Positions 15,223 to 24,300 of a stretch of 39,893 nt of DNA are shown piece by piece. The first letter of the stretch is position 1. Every line of letters starts with the position of its first letter. The stretch spans positions 1 through 39,893 of the forward strand of contig FR898633.1 in NCBI GenBank assembly GCA_000437215.1. The letters are read 5' to 3'. The stretch is from Clostridium sp. CAG:440. Lineage in GTDB: Bacteria; Bacillota; Clostridia; TANB77; CAG-508. The position numbers and the translations under genes are program-made. The notes beneath the pieces were generated by a model. That model was given only the letters and a program-made list of their open reading frames with translations. It was not told the origin of the DNA and ran no database searches.

Positions 15223-15237
15223 TATGGTCGAGGTGAC
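15223..15237. repeat. Right attachment site within tRNA-Pro
   Basis: TATGGTCGAGGTGAC covers the CCA end and the acceptor 3' strand of tRNA-Pro and repeats exactly at 9279-9293. Confidence 0.85.
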
Positions 15238-15300
15238 AGGGATCGAACCTGCGACCTCATGGTCCCAAACCACGCGCGCTACCAACTGCGCTACACCTCG
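15225..15300 (-). tRNA. tRNA-Pro (anticodon TGG)
   Basis: A 76-nt cloverleaf. The acceptor stem CGAGGTG pairs with CACCTCG, the anticodon loop is TTTGGGA, and the T-arm has GGTTCGATCC, with an encoded CCA. Its 3' end is the integration site of the element; insertion kept the gene complete. Confidence 0.95.
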
Positions 15301-15440
15301 ATAAATCATATGACCAATATAATATAACACAAAAAACTTAAATTTGCAAGACATTTTATAAATTTTCTAAAAGTTTTCAAAAAAAAATTATTATTTACCC
15401 TAAAACATAAAAAAACTTCGACTAAAATGTTAAAAATCTC

Positions 15441-15469
15441 TTGTAAAATACAAAAAAAACAAGTATAAT
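15441..15469 (+). promoter_or_regulatory. Promoter of tRNA-Arg(ACG)
   Basis: TTGTAA (15441-15446), a 17-base spacer and TATAAT (15464-15469) lie 10 bases before the tRNA. Confidence 0.65.
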
Positions 15470-15479
15470 ATAAAAGTAT

Positions 15480-15556
15480 GCACCAGTAGCTTAGCTGGAT
15501 AAAGTGTTCGGCTACGAACCGGAAGACCGGGGGTTCGAATCCCTCCTGGTGCACCA
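15480..15556 (+). tRNA. tRNA-Arg (anticodon ACG)
   Basis: A 77-nt cloverleaf with encoded CCA. The acceptor GCACCAG pairs with CTGGTGC and the anticodon loop is CTACGAA. The A34 is expected to be deaminated to inosine by TadA to read CGN arginine codons. Confidence 0.95.
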
Positions 15557-15585
15557 AAGCTCTAAACAAAGTTTAGAGCTTTTTA
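15557..15585. terminator. Bidirectional terminator, tRNA-Arg(ACG) / ADA-SLOG gene
   Basis: A stem AAGCTCTAAAC/GTTTAGAGCTT with a three-base loop and T runs on both strands separates the two convergent genes. Confidence 0.85.
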
Positions 15586-15587
15586 TT

Positions 15588-18086
15588 TTATACAATTTCT
15601 GGGTTATCATTTAAAATAATATCTGCTAAATTTTTACTAAAATCAAATGGAACAACGTAGCCACCTAAATTTCTAGCTTTATCAGCCAAAACACTATTTT
15701 CTATATTTACATATATTTTAGATTTTCCCTTACCATTTTTTGCCTCTTGAACTAAATTAGATACAGAAGAATTACCATCAAAAGCAACAACAATAGAATT
15801 TCTTCTTTCAAAAATTTCATAATTAAAACTTTTATATATTCCCATTTCATCACTTTCTATAGAAATTCTAATACCATCAATATCATCTTTTGATAAATTT
15901 TCATACTCTTGCTTAGAAAGCATTTTAGGAATTATTGCATAAATTTCAATATTTTTATTTAATTTTTTACAAATATCAATAACTTCCCTTTCATAGCCCT
16001 GCATTTTATGTCCTATAACAAAAAATGCTTTACTACCATCAACTTTTTTTATAAATTTTTCTAAAATTTCACATCCTGCCTTTTCGACCTTAGTATTTCT
16101 TCCCTTTTTATTAAAACTCCCCCCAGCAATTACTATAGGAACTTTATTTTCTGGAAGTTGTCTTACTTTATCTCTCAAAATACTCTCGGCCTCCATATTA
16201 TTATTTATTCTCATTGGCATATTATTATCTTTATTTTTCTCATGAATTTCTTGTTCTAAATGCGTCAATGCTTCTTTTATTGTTCTTCCATTTAAGAATT
16301 TTTCAAATTCTTTAGACTTTCTTTCAAAATATATTTGGCTTTGTTTAACCACCATATCTTCAACTTTTCTCATCTTTTCAAAATCTTGGGTAGTAAGGTT
16401 TAGTAAGTTATGCAAAGCAAGTTGTTCATCAATAGTATCTACACCATAAAATCCACACCCATCTGTTCCCTGTACACAATTTATATTATTTTCCAAATAT
16501 GTTTTTAATGGGTGAATTTTTAAATTCGTTAAATTATTTAATCTTACATTTGATGTTAATTGAAACTCCAATATTACATTATTTTCACGCAGCTGTTTCA
16601 ATAACTCTTTTCCCTCTTCGGAAGATAAATTTGCTGTGTAAAGTCCATGTCCAAGTCTAATTTTAGGCATTTTTTGTCCTGGTCTTAATGATTCTTTTAC
16701 ACACATAATTGATCTAGAAACATTATCTTTTAAACTATCATTTTCTCCAGCATGAATTCTAATTGTAAAATCATTGTCTACCTCATCTACATATTTTACA
16801 AGTTCATTTATTGCTGGTTTTAAATCTCCAATATCATTTATTTCTTCACCAATAAAATCACTACCAACAACATATGGGCTTTTTGCAATAGCTTTTAACA
16901 CATCTAAGTTGTCCCTTAAATAGTTTCCTCCTATTATTTGATCTTTTATAATTGTTAATGGAATTCTTCTCATGGCAGCTAAAAATCTTATTTTTACCCC
17001 AGTTTCTTTTTCTATGTATGGCATTATTTCATGAATTTCTTCAATTAATTTTATTGCTGGTCCATTTGATTTAACTAAGTCTGTGTCCGCAATTTCAACA
17101 TAATCTATATTTTGTTTTTGATATTCTCTTGCAATCCATAAAAGTTTATCTTGTCGTAATGTAATATTTTTTAAGTTTTCGTTCTCATTATCTTTAAGCA
17201 TTACTTTAACCATTCTACGAATATCTTTTTCTGGAATTAAATTTATTTTATCTCTGTCCAATTCAATTTTATCTTTGCTCTCTACTCCCTTACAAAAAAC
17301 ATATCTATAAATATATAGTTTTTCTAAATTTGTAAACACAGCTTGTCCATCTTTTAAAATAGCTAAACTATTTCTTATTTTTGCAATATTATATTGAGCA
17401 TTTTCTATATTATTTAATATAAAATCTGCAAAATTAATAAAAGTATTATCATCAATTTTTCTTGTCAAATATTTTCCTTTTAAATCTAAACTTTCATATT
17501 GTTTTTCTATAATACTTCTTTGCTCCATTATTTTTTCTTCTTGGTCTTTATTCATTTTTAGTTTTAATTTTTTAATATAATATAACGGATATCTTAATTG
17601 ATGTTTTATACCCAAAGAAATTAATGCATCTGGCGACAAATTAGCATTCATATGTGTATGCAAATCGGTCCTAAATTTATCTTTTTTAAATATATATGAT
17701 TTTACAATTGTTTTTTCTATTGGTAATTTATAATCTTTTGTCTGTGACATTAATGTTTTTGTTATTGCAGGTATTTTAGCTTTTATTGCTACTTTTCCAT
17801 TTTCATAAATATTTGCAATTTTAATTCCACCAAGTCTAAATATATATACAATTTCTTGATCTCCATTTATACTGGCTGGAATCACTCCTGTAATTATTTT
17901 CATATCATTTTTATCTTTTATTGTTTCTACATTACATAACTTTGCTAAATTTGTTATTAAATTTCCTGTATTATGATTTGGTGTTTCTAATATGTACCTT
18001 ATCTCATCTTCTTTTTCACGGTATATACTTACAATAATATCTTTTTCTTTATCTAAATAAAATCTATTAACTAATGTTTTGTCCAT
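15588..18086 (-). CDS. Adenosine deaminase-like / SLOG-like fusion protein
   Basis: An 832-aa protein. The start is ATG 18086 after GGAGGG, rather than upstream starts in the same frame. Residues 1-130 are an unassigned N-terminal domain. Residues about 137-590 form an ADA-type TIM barrel: metal pair H143-T-H145, H445-A-G-E448 (RIHAGE, proton shuttle), H480 (RLGHG) and D542 (GTDG). The usual second Asp of TDDP is Gly, and an insert of about 100 residues follows strand 1. Residues about 645-832 are Rossmann-like with VIAGGSFN, AFFVIGHKMQGYE, IVVAFDGNSSVSNLV and GGYVVPFD, resembling the SLOG/LOG nucleotide-binding superfamily. It probably deaminates a purine nucleoside or nucleotide derivative sensed or processed by the C-terminal domain. 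A guanine deaminase gene lies 80 bases upstream. Confidence 0.7.
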   Translation of the reverse strand: MDKTLVNRFYLDKEKDIIVSIYREKEDEIRYILETPNHNTGNLITNLAKLCNVETIKDKNDMKIITGVIPASINGDQEIVYIFRLGGIKIANIYENGKVAIKAKIPAITKTLMSQTKDYKLPIEKTIVKSYIFKKDKFRTDLHTHMNANLSPDALISLGIKHQLRYPLYYIKKLKLKMNKDQEEKIMEQRSIIEKQYESLDLKGKYLTRKIDDNTFINFADFILNNIENAQYNIAKIRNSLAILKDGQAVFTNLEKLYIYRYVFCKGVESKDKIELDRDKINLIPEKDIRRMVKVMLKDNENENLKNITLRQDKLLWIAREYQKQNIDYVEIADTDLVKSNGPAIKLIEEIHEIMPYIEKETGVKIRFLAAMRRIPLTIIKDQIIGGNYLRDNLDVLKAIAKSPYVVGSDFIGEEINDIGDLKPAINELVKYVDEVDNDFTIRIHAGENDSLKDNVSRSIMCVKESLRPGQKMPKIRLGHGLYTANLSSEEGKELLKQLRENNVILEFQLTSNVRLNNLTNLKIHPLKTYLENNINCVQGTDGCGFYGVDTIDEQLALHNLLNLTTQDFEKMRKVEDMVVKQSQIYFERKSKEFEKFLNGRTIKEALTHLEQEIHEKNKDNNMPMRINNNMEAESILRDKVRQLPENKVPIVIAGGSFNKKGRNTKVEKAGCEILEKFIKKVDGSKAFFVIGHKMQGYEREVIDICKKLNKNIEIYAIIPKMLSKQEYENLSKDDIDGIRISIESDEMGIYKSFNYEIFERRNSIVVAFDGNSSVSNLVQEAKNGKGKSKIYVNIENSVLADKARNLGGYVVPFDFSKNLADIILNDNPEIV

Positions 18087-18166
18087 TATTCCCTCCATAA
18101 AAAATTTAAATATTAAACACCATTTTAGCATAATCAAAGAATTTTAGCAAGTATTATGTTTACTTT

Positions 18167-18628
18167 TTAATAAATAATTCCTTTTGTATTTTTATATTCT
18201 TCCATTGTTTTTATGCACTCTTGTCTATCTAATTGTTTTAAATTAATTAATTTTGTGTTTTTTCCTTTTAAATAATCATAAATAATATCATCTCGAAACC
18301 CTATCTCTCCTGCATCTTCTTTTGTACAACCATAATAAACTGTCTTTATATTTGCCCAAATAATTGCTGACAAGCACATTGGACATGGCTCACATGATGT
18401 ATATAAAATACATTTAGACAAATCATATGTATTTAATTTTTTACAAGCCTCTCTTATTGCAACAATTTCAGCATGTGCAGTTGGATCATTATTTTTTAAT
18501 ACTTTATTATTCCCATTTGCTATAATATTTAAATTTTCATCTAGTATTATGGCACCAAATGGTCCGCCATCACCATTTTTTATTCCTCTTTTTGCATTCT
18601 CATTTGCCAATTTCATAAACCTATCCAT
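18167..18628 (-). CDS. guaD: Guanine deaminase / nucleoside deaminase
   Basis: A 153-aa zinc enzyme of the cytidine-deaminase superfamily. The zinc and catalytic motifs are TAHAE (His and catalytic Glu) and SCEPCPMC (two Cys), with GGPFGAI at the active site. NDPTAHAEIVAIREACK and ILYTSCEPCPMCLSAI closely resemble Bacillus GuaD, which converts guanine to xanthine. TadA-type tRNA deaminases are the main alternative, but the length and the DAGEIGFRDD region favour GuaD. The ATG follows AAAGGAGGT. It precedes the ADA-SLOG gene on the same strand, which suggests joint purine salvage or catabolism. Confidence 0.82.
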   Translation of the reverse strand: MDRFMKLANENAKRGIKNGDGGPFGAIILDENLNIIANGNNKVLKNNDPTAHAEIVAIREACKKLNTYDLSKCILYTSCEPCPMCLSAIIWANIKTVYYGCTKEDAGEIGFRDDIIYDYLKGKNTKLINLKQLDRQECIKTMEEYKNTKGIIY

Positions 18629-18731
18629 TTTTAACCTCCTTTATTCGTTAAACTATTTTACTATATAAGTATAAAAAAATAAAGACATATATAATTAATA
18701 AACAAACTATAATATTAAGAGGTGTATTATA

Positions 18732-19766
18732 TTGATTATTAAGACTTTAAAAATAAATTTAAAAATCACTTTTATAATATTAATTATTTTTATCTTGTTA
18801 TTTTCTTTAATAATAAGTTTTGTATTTGCCAATAATGAAAATGAAGAAAAAAAAGATTTTATTAAATGGGTGGATTTTAAAATTACATATGATGTATTAG
18901 ATAAAACGTCAAAATTAGATATAAATTCACATGTAAAAAATGAAGAAATAAAATATAATTGGATAGAACTTCTTGCTTATTTAGCATGCAAAAATGGGGG
19001 CGATTTTAAAAAATTTAAACAAACTGATTTAGATGATTTAATAAAAAAAATTAAAAATGGTCAAACAATTGGAGAATTAACACAAAATATGAAATATTAT
19101 AATTATTATTTTGAAAGTTATAGTGCTGTACTTAGTGGTTTTATTGGGGATTACAAAATAGAAACAACAAATGAAGATGGACAAAAAATAGTAACAGAAA
19201 AATATGGAATTAAAGCATTTCTTCCTATTGCTAAAAATTATGGTTTTAGCCACTATGATGATTTTGGAAATTCTAGGTCATATGGATTTAAAAGAACTCA
19301 TCTTGGCAATGACTTAATGGGAAGTATAGGTACCCCAATAGTTGCAGTTGAATCAGGCACTATAGAACATATTGGTTGGAATCAGTATGGTGGTTGGAGA
19401 ATTGGTATTAGAAGTTTTGATAAAAAAAGATATTACTATTATGCTCATTTACGAAAAAATCACCCTTATAGTGAAAACATGCAAGAAGGAAAAACCGTAA
19501 AAGCAGGAGATGTAATTGGCTACCTTGGCATGACAGGTTATAGCCTAAAAGAAAATGTTAATAATATAAATATTCCTCATTTACATTTTGGAATGCAATT
19601 AATATTTGATAAATCACAAGAAGATGGAAATAACGAAATTTGGATTGATGTTTATAATATAATTGAATTTTTAAAGAAAAATCGTTCCGAAGTTTATATG
19701 AATAATAAAGATACAAAAGATTATGTAAGGAAAAATGAATTTTATGAAAATGCATTTTTCGAATAG
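18732..19766 (+). CDS. M23 family metallopeptidase, membrane-anchored
   Basis: A 344-aa protein. Residues 11-33 are a single hydrophobic anchor or signal segment. Residues about 185-310 are a LytM-type M23 zinc peptidase domain with HLGND (zinc His and Asp), YYYAHL and HLHFG, all expected for an active enzyme. M23 enzymes cut peptidoglycan cross-links outside the membrane. The middle region (40-160) is unassigned, with asparagine/lysine-rich composition. The TTG start at 18732 follows AGAGGTG. It stands alone, and a palindromic element follows it. Confidence 0.88.
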   Translation: MIIKTLKINLKITFIILIIFILLFSLIISFVFANNENEEKKDFIKWVDFKITYDVLDKTSKLDINSHVKNEEIKYNWIELLAYLACKNGGDFKKFKQTDLDDLIKKIKNGQTIGELTQNMKYYNYYFESYSAVLSGFIGDYKIETTNEDGQKIVTEKYGIKAFLPIAKNYGFSHYDDFGNSRSYGFKRTHLGNDLMGSIGTPIVAVESGTIEHIGWNQYGGWRIGIRSFDKKRYYYYAHLRKNHPYSENMQEGKTVKAGDVIGYLGMTGYSLKENVNNINIPHLHFGMQLIFDKSQEDGNNEIWIDVYNIIEFLKKNRSEVYMNNKDTKDYVRKNEFYENAFFE

Positions 19767-19772
19767 GAAAGC

Positions 19773-19792
19773 CAAATTTTACGTAAAATTTG
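19773..19792. promoter_or_regulatory. Perfect 20-bp palindrome overlapping a promoter
   Basis: CAAATTTTACGTAAAATTTG is perfectly self-complementary without a loop. Its right end overlaps the -35 element of the next gene, as expected for a dimeric repressor operator. It lacks the loop and T-run of a terminator. Confidence 0.55.
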
Positions 19793-19818
19793 CATTATAT
19801 TTAAAAAAATGGTATAAT
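19790..19818 (+). promoter_or_regulatory. Promoter of the 52-aa orphan gene
   Basis: TTGCAT (19790-19795), a 17-base spacer and TATAAT (19813-19818) lie 36 bases before the start codon. Confidence 0.7.
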
Positions 19819-19854
19819 TATTATGTAAATAAATTTTATAAGGAGGTCATTAAT

Positions 19855-20013
19855 ATGACGGAAATACGCAGACAGTTAAAAGAGTACATTAAGATGGTTG
19901 GAGCTGAAAATCTCATTTACCATCCGACCCCCAAGGAAAAGGAAGCATTCGAAGGCATTCTCTTTACAAGAGGATTGCCAAACATCTCAATAATACAAGA
20001 ATTGGCTTCATAA
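19855..20013 (+). CDS. 52-residue protein of unknown function
   Basis: ATG 19855 follows a strong AAGGAGG, and the gene has a clear promoter and a strong terminator, so this short frame is very likely real. The protein is MTEIRRQLKEYIKMVG followed by AENLIYHPTPKEKEAF and ending NISIIQELAS. It has no membrane segment, no cysteines and a charged helical N-terminus. I do not recognise the family. Base composition differs from its surroundings: by hand count about 39% G+C, with codons such as CGC, CCC, ACC, GGC and AAG that are rare in neighbours. This points to acquisition or to strong selection on the message. The longer frame from 19735 is ignored because it would cross the promoter. Confidence 0.65.
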   Translation: MTEIRRQLKEYIKMVGAENLIYHPTPKEKEAFEGILFTRGLPNISIIQELAS

Positions 20014-20017
20014 TCCA

Positions 20018-20054
20018 AACAGGCACTAGTAATTTCTAGTGCCTGTTATTTTTT
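20018..20054. terminator. Terminator between the 52-aa gene and htrA
   Basis: A perfect 12-bp stem AACAGGCACTAG/CTAGTGCCTGTT is followed by ATTTTTTT on the plus strand. Confidence 0.85.
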
Positions 20055-21186
20055 TCCTAAAACAATACTTATTTCTTTATTTATCTTCCCTCTACTAATT
20101 TGTAAAACAACTGTGTCCCCTGGTTTCTTTTTATAAATAAACTCTTTTAAATCATTCATTGTATTTATGGCAATCCCATCAAAAGAATTTATAATATCTC
20201 CCTCTTTTAAATCTGTACTACTAGCAGGGCTATTATTTAAAATCTTTGTAACATAAATTCCTTTATTAAAACTCGTATTTTTTTGTGTTAAATATGGAAT
20301 TACCTCTTTATCATAACCATATATTCCAATATTTGCCTCTTCAAAATTATCATTTTTTGCAAAACTTTCTATTACACTTTTTATAACATTAATTGGAACG
20401 GCAAAACCTATTCCTTCAGCCGAAGATATTTTTACTGTATTAATTCCTATAACTTCACCGGCTAGCTAAAATTAATGGTCCACCACTATTTCCAGGATTT
20501 ATTGTTGCATCTGTTTGAATAAGATTAGTCATATATGAACTTTCTCCATTTTCTTCTAACTTTATAGTTCTATTTTTTGCACTAATAATTCCTGATGTTA
20601 CGGTCCTCCTAAACTCAAAACCTATTGGATTACCAATTGCATACACGCTTTCTCCAACTCTAATTTGGCTTGAATCTCCCAAAGTTGCAGCCACTAAATC
20701 TTTTTCATTTATTTTTAAGATTGATAAATCTAAATCTATATCACTCCAAACAACACTTGCACCATAAGTTTTTCCATCTTCCAATGTTACATAGCATTTG
20801 CTGTACTTTTCTCCTGTTAAGTGCTGATTACTTAAAATGTATCCATTACTAGATACTATAATTCCTGTTCCAAGTCCTAATTTTTCTTCACTATTATTAT
20901 CTAATATTGAACTTCCTGTATTTTTTAATTTTGATATTCCTACAACACTCTTAGTTACATCCTCAATTTTATCTGCCAGTGTATTACTTTTATTTGTTAT
21001 ATTTTCCACATTTTCTGAATAATTTGTGGATTGTAACCTAGTTGTTTGATAACTGTTTTGATTTATTTCTATTTTATTGTATGTATTGTACATATACCAT
21101 AAAATAATCCATAGCATTATTAATAAAATTGTTATATATATTATTTTTTTATTTCTTTTTTTACTAACATATTTCAACCAATTCAC
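20046..21186 (-). pseudogene. HtrA-type serine protease with PDZ domain, frameshifted
   Basis: The first frame (GTG 21186, or TTG 21177 with better spacing to AGGAG) encodes a cytosolic tail, a membrane anchor (about residues 15-32) and a trypsin-like domain with the full triad: His in SNQHLTG, Asp in SDIDLDLSI, Ser in PGNSGGPL. It then stops at 20455. Removing one C from AGCCGGTGAAG at about 20456-20462 restores GEVIGINTV and continues through a PDZ domain (NIGIYGY, GIYVTKILNNSPASSTDLKE, GDIINSFDG) to TAA at 20046-20048, about 379 residues in all. HtrA proteases degrade misfolded envelope proteins. Apart from the single-base insertion both halves look functional, so sequencing error or a very recent mutation are equally possible. 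Confidence 0.85.
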
Positions 21187-21267
21187 TCTCCTATTTGTTA
21201 TTTTTTCCTAATTTAATTATTTTAAACATTTGATTTTCTTTTTTTTATAAATAAATTCGTCAAAAAT

Positions 21268-21296
21268 TTGCTTTTTTTTCATTTTCATAATATAAT
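21268..21296 (+). promoter_or_regulatory. Promoter of the NRPS-kinase operon
   Basis: TTGCTT (21268-21273), a 17-base spacer and TATAAT (21291-21296) lie 50 bases before the NRPS start. The response-regulator gene has the same TTGCTT-17-TATAAT layout. Confidence 0.65.
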
Positions 21297-21346
21297 CTAT
21301 ATGTAAAATTATATTATTTAAAATTTGAAAAATAAAAGGTGAAATT

Positions 21347-24300
21347 ATGGTAAAAAAGGACTTTTATGAATTAACAAATCCACAAAAGAATATTTATTTA
21401 AGAGAAGAATATTATCCCAATACATCTATCAACAACATTTCTTTTACTTATTATTTTGAAAAAGATTTAAATCCAGAAATATGTGTTAAAGCAATTAACA
21501 AAATAATTGAATCAAATGACGCTTTAAGAATTCGCATAAAAAAAGATGGCAATAATGTATTTCAATATATAAGTCAATATTGTTATGAAGAAATACCAAT
21601 ATTTAATTGTGTTAATAAAACTTTAATAGAGAAAAAACAAGAAATGGAAATCGATGCAAAAAAAATCTTCAAATTTGAGGATAATAAATTATATAAATTT
21701 GCAATTTACAAACTCGAAAAAAATCATACTGCAATATACGTAAAATTACATCATATCATTGCTGATGCTTGGGTAACAAAAATATTGTTAAACCAATTTA
21801 TGGAATATTACAATTTGTTTCATAACAATGAAACTTATATTGATATTGAACAACCATCATATATAAACTATATTAATGCTGAGAAACAATATTTTTCTAG
21901 TGAAAAATTTAATAAAGATAAAGCCTTTTGGGATTCTTATTTAAATTCATTTACTGAAGCCATTCCATTTAAGGAAATAGCCAATAAAAAAACTTCTAGC
22001 TCAAATAGATATACAAATGAACTAGATTGTAGTGATAAAATTAATGAATTTTGTAAAATAAATAACATTACACCTTATGCATTTTTCATTGCTGTATATT
22101 CTATATATTTATATAAAGCACAATCAAAAACAGATTTTACAATAGGAACACCTTTATTAAATAGAAAAAACTATACAGATAAACATACAGTAGGAATGTT
22201 TGTATCAACAATTCCTTTAAATATACATATTAATAAAAATGAAACATTTATTGAATTTACAAAAAGAATAGCAATTGACTTAATTTCAATACTAAGACAT
22301 CAAAGTTACCCATATCAAAATATGTTAGAATATACAAGAAAAGAAAAACAAATAAACACTAATTTATTTGATACAATTTTATCTTTTCAAAATATGAGAC
22401 CAGACGAAAATATTTTAGAATGCAAATTTAAACATTTTTGGAACTTTTCAGCTAATCAACAAACTAGTTTTGAAATGCACATTACAGACTATAATGGTGA
22501 AGGAAGATATTTTTTAAATTTGGATTATAATGAATCGTTTTGCAATGATAATGAAATAAAATTAGTTTTCGAAAGACTAAAAAATATTATTAATAATGTA
22601 CTTAAAGAAAATTTACCTATAAAAAACATTTCTTTTATAAGTACTGAAGAAAATAATAAAATAAATAATATATTTAACCATTTTACAAACTATTCACCTT
22701 CAAAGACATTAATTGACTTGTTTGAAGAAACTGTAAAAAAACATCCAAACAAAATAGCACTAAAATTTAAAAATGAAATTCTAACATATGCAGAACTATC
22801 ACAAAAAGTTAATGGTTTTGCAAATACTTTGCTAAATAATAATATAAAAAATAATATTCCTGTTAGTATTTTATTAGAACGTTCTTCTCAAATGGTCATA
22901 GCTATGCTTGCAACATTAAAAGTTGGTGCATACTATATAACCATTGATCCTTTTTGGCCACTAGATAGAATAAATTACATTATAAGTAATAGTGATAGTT
23001 CTATTTTAATAACTCATGGTAAATATATTAATCAACACTTAGATATGAAATGTATAAATGCTGATGAAATTGATTATTCTAATTTATCAAATAATATTAA
23101 TAATATACCTCATTCTTTATCAGATTATGCTTATGTAATATACACTTCGGGTTCAACCGGTAAGCCTAAGGGAACTATGATGACAAATAAAAATGTAGTA
23201 AATTTATTACATTCTACACATATAAATTTTAACCAAACCCCAAATGATATATGGACTTTATTCCATACATATACATTTGATTTTTCTGCTTGGGAAATTT
23301 ACGGTTGTTTATTATATGGTGGTCAATTGGTAGTGGTTCCAAAAGAAACAACTATTAATCCTAAAGAATTTTTAAATTTATTAGTTAAAGAAAAAGTTTC
23401 AATTTTAAATCAAACTCCAGCATATTTTTATAAAGTTATTGAGGAAGAAAAATTATTAAACTTAAATTTAGATAATATTAGATATGTTATTTTAGGTGGA
23501 GAAGCAGTTTATGCTGAACCATTAAAATATTTTAAAGAAAAATATCCTAATATAATTATATACAATGGCTATGGTCCAACAGAAACAACAATATTTGCAA
23601 TAATGGGAGAAATAACAAAAAATGATATAAATGATAATAATATTTATATAGGATATCCTCTTGAAAATTATAAAATACGCATATTAAACCAAGATTTACT
23701 TCCTTTAGGTATTGGCTGTGAAGGAGAAATATGCATTAGTGGTAATGGCGTATGTAGCGGCTACTTTAATAATCCTGAAATGACAAAAGAAAAATTTATA
23801 ACTATAGATGGTGAAACTGTATATAGAAGTGGTGATTTAGGTTATTGGAACTATGATGGAAGAATTAAATATATAGGTAGAAATGATAATCAAGTTAAAA
23901 TTAGAGGTTTTAGAATTGAATTAGAAGAAATTGAAAAAGAATTATTAGCATGTAAATATGTTACTAAAGCTGTTGTTATGCCTATTGAAAATAACAATTA
24001 TACAAAATCACTAGTTGGCTTCATAGAAACCTCTAAAGAAAATTATGTTGATACTGTATTACAAGCAATAAGACGAAATCTAACTTCATATATGATACCA
24101 AAATTATACCAAGTTAAAGAAATGCCTTTAAATAATAATGGAAAAATAGATAGAAAAAAACTACTTTCACAAATAGATCTTAGAAATAAAGAAATAATAA
24201 AACCAACCAATAATCTTGAAAAAGAATTATTTGATACAATTACTAAAATAAAAAATATATCAAATATATCCATAACAGACGACTTTTTTGAAGACTTAAA

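Larger units (their letters stand above)
9279..15237. mobile_element. Degenerate integrative element in tRNA-Pro
   Basis: About 5.9 kb is bounded by exact 15-bp direct repeats, TATGGTCGAGGTGAC, at 9279-9293 and 15223-15237. The right copy is the 3' end of the tRNA-Pro gene (minus strand), the classic target of tyrosine integrases; the left copy is an orphan fragment of that tRNA next to murI. Inside are a Fic-fold protein, an excisionase-like protein, an HTH protein, an integrase missing its middle, and four cargo genes. No relaxase, coupling protein, capsid or terminase gene is present. It is therefore a remnant of an integrative mobilizable element or a small genomic island, probably no longer able to excise by itself. 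Confidence 0.82.

Noticed and set aside
9279..15237. Prophage
   Set aside because: No capsid, tail, terminase, lysis or replication module is present; only integration-type genes and cargo.
15306..15569. 87-codon minus-strand frame over the tRNA region
   Set aside because: It runs across tRNA-Arg(ACG) and its promoter, has no ribosome site and low-complexity sequence.
19735..19854. Longer N-terminus for the 52-aa protein
   Set aside because: It would span the palindrome and the TTGCAT/TATAAT promoter, and the strong ribosome site serves ATG 19855.
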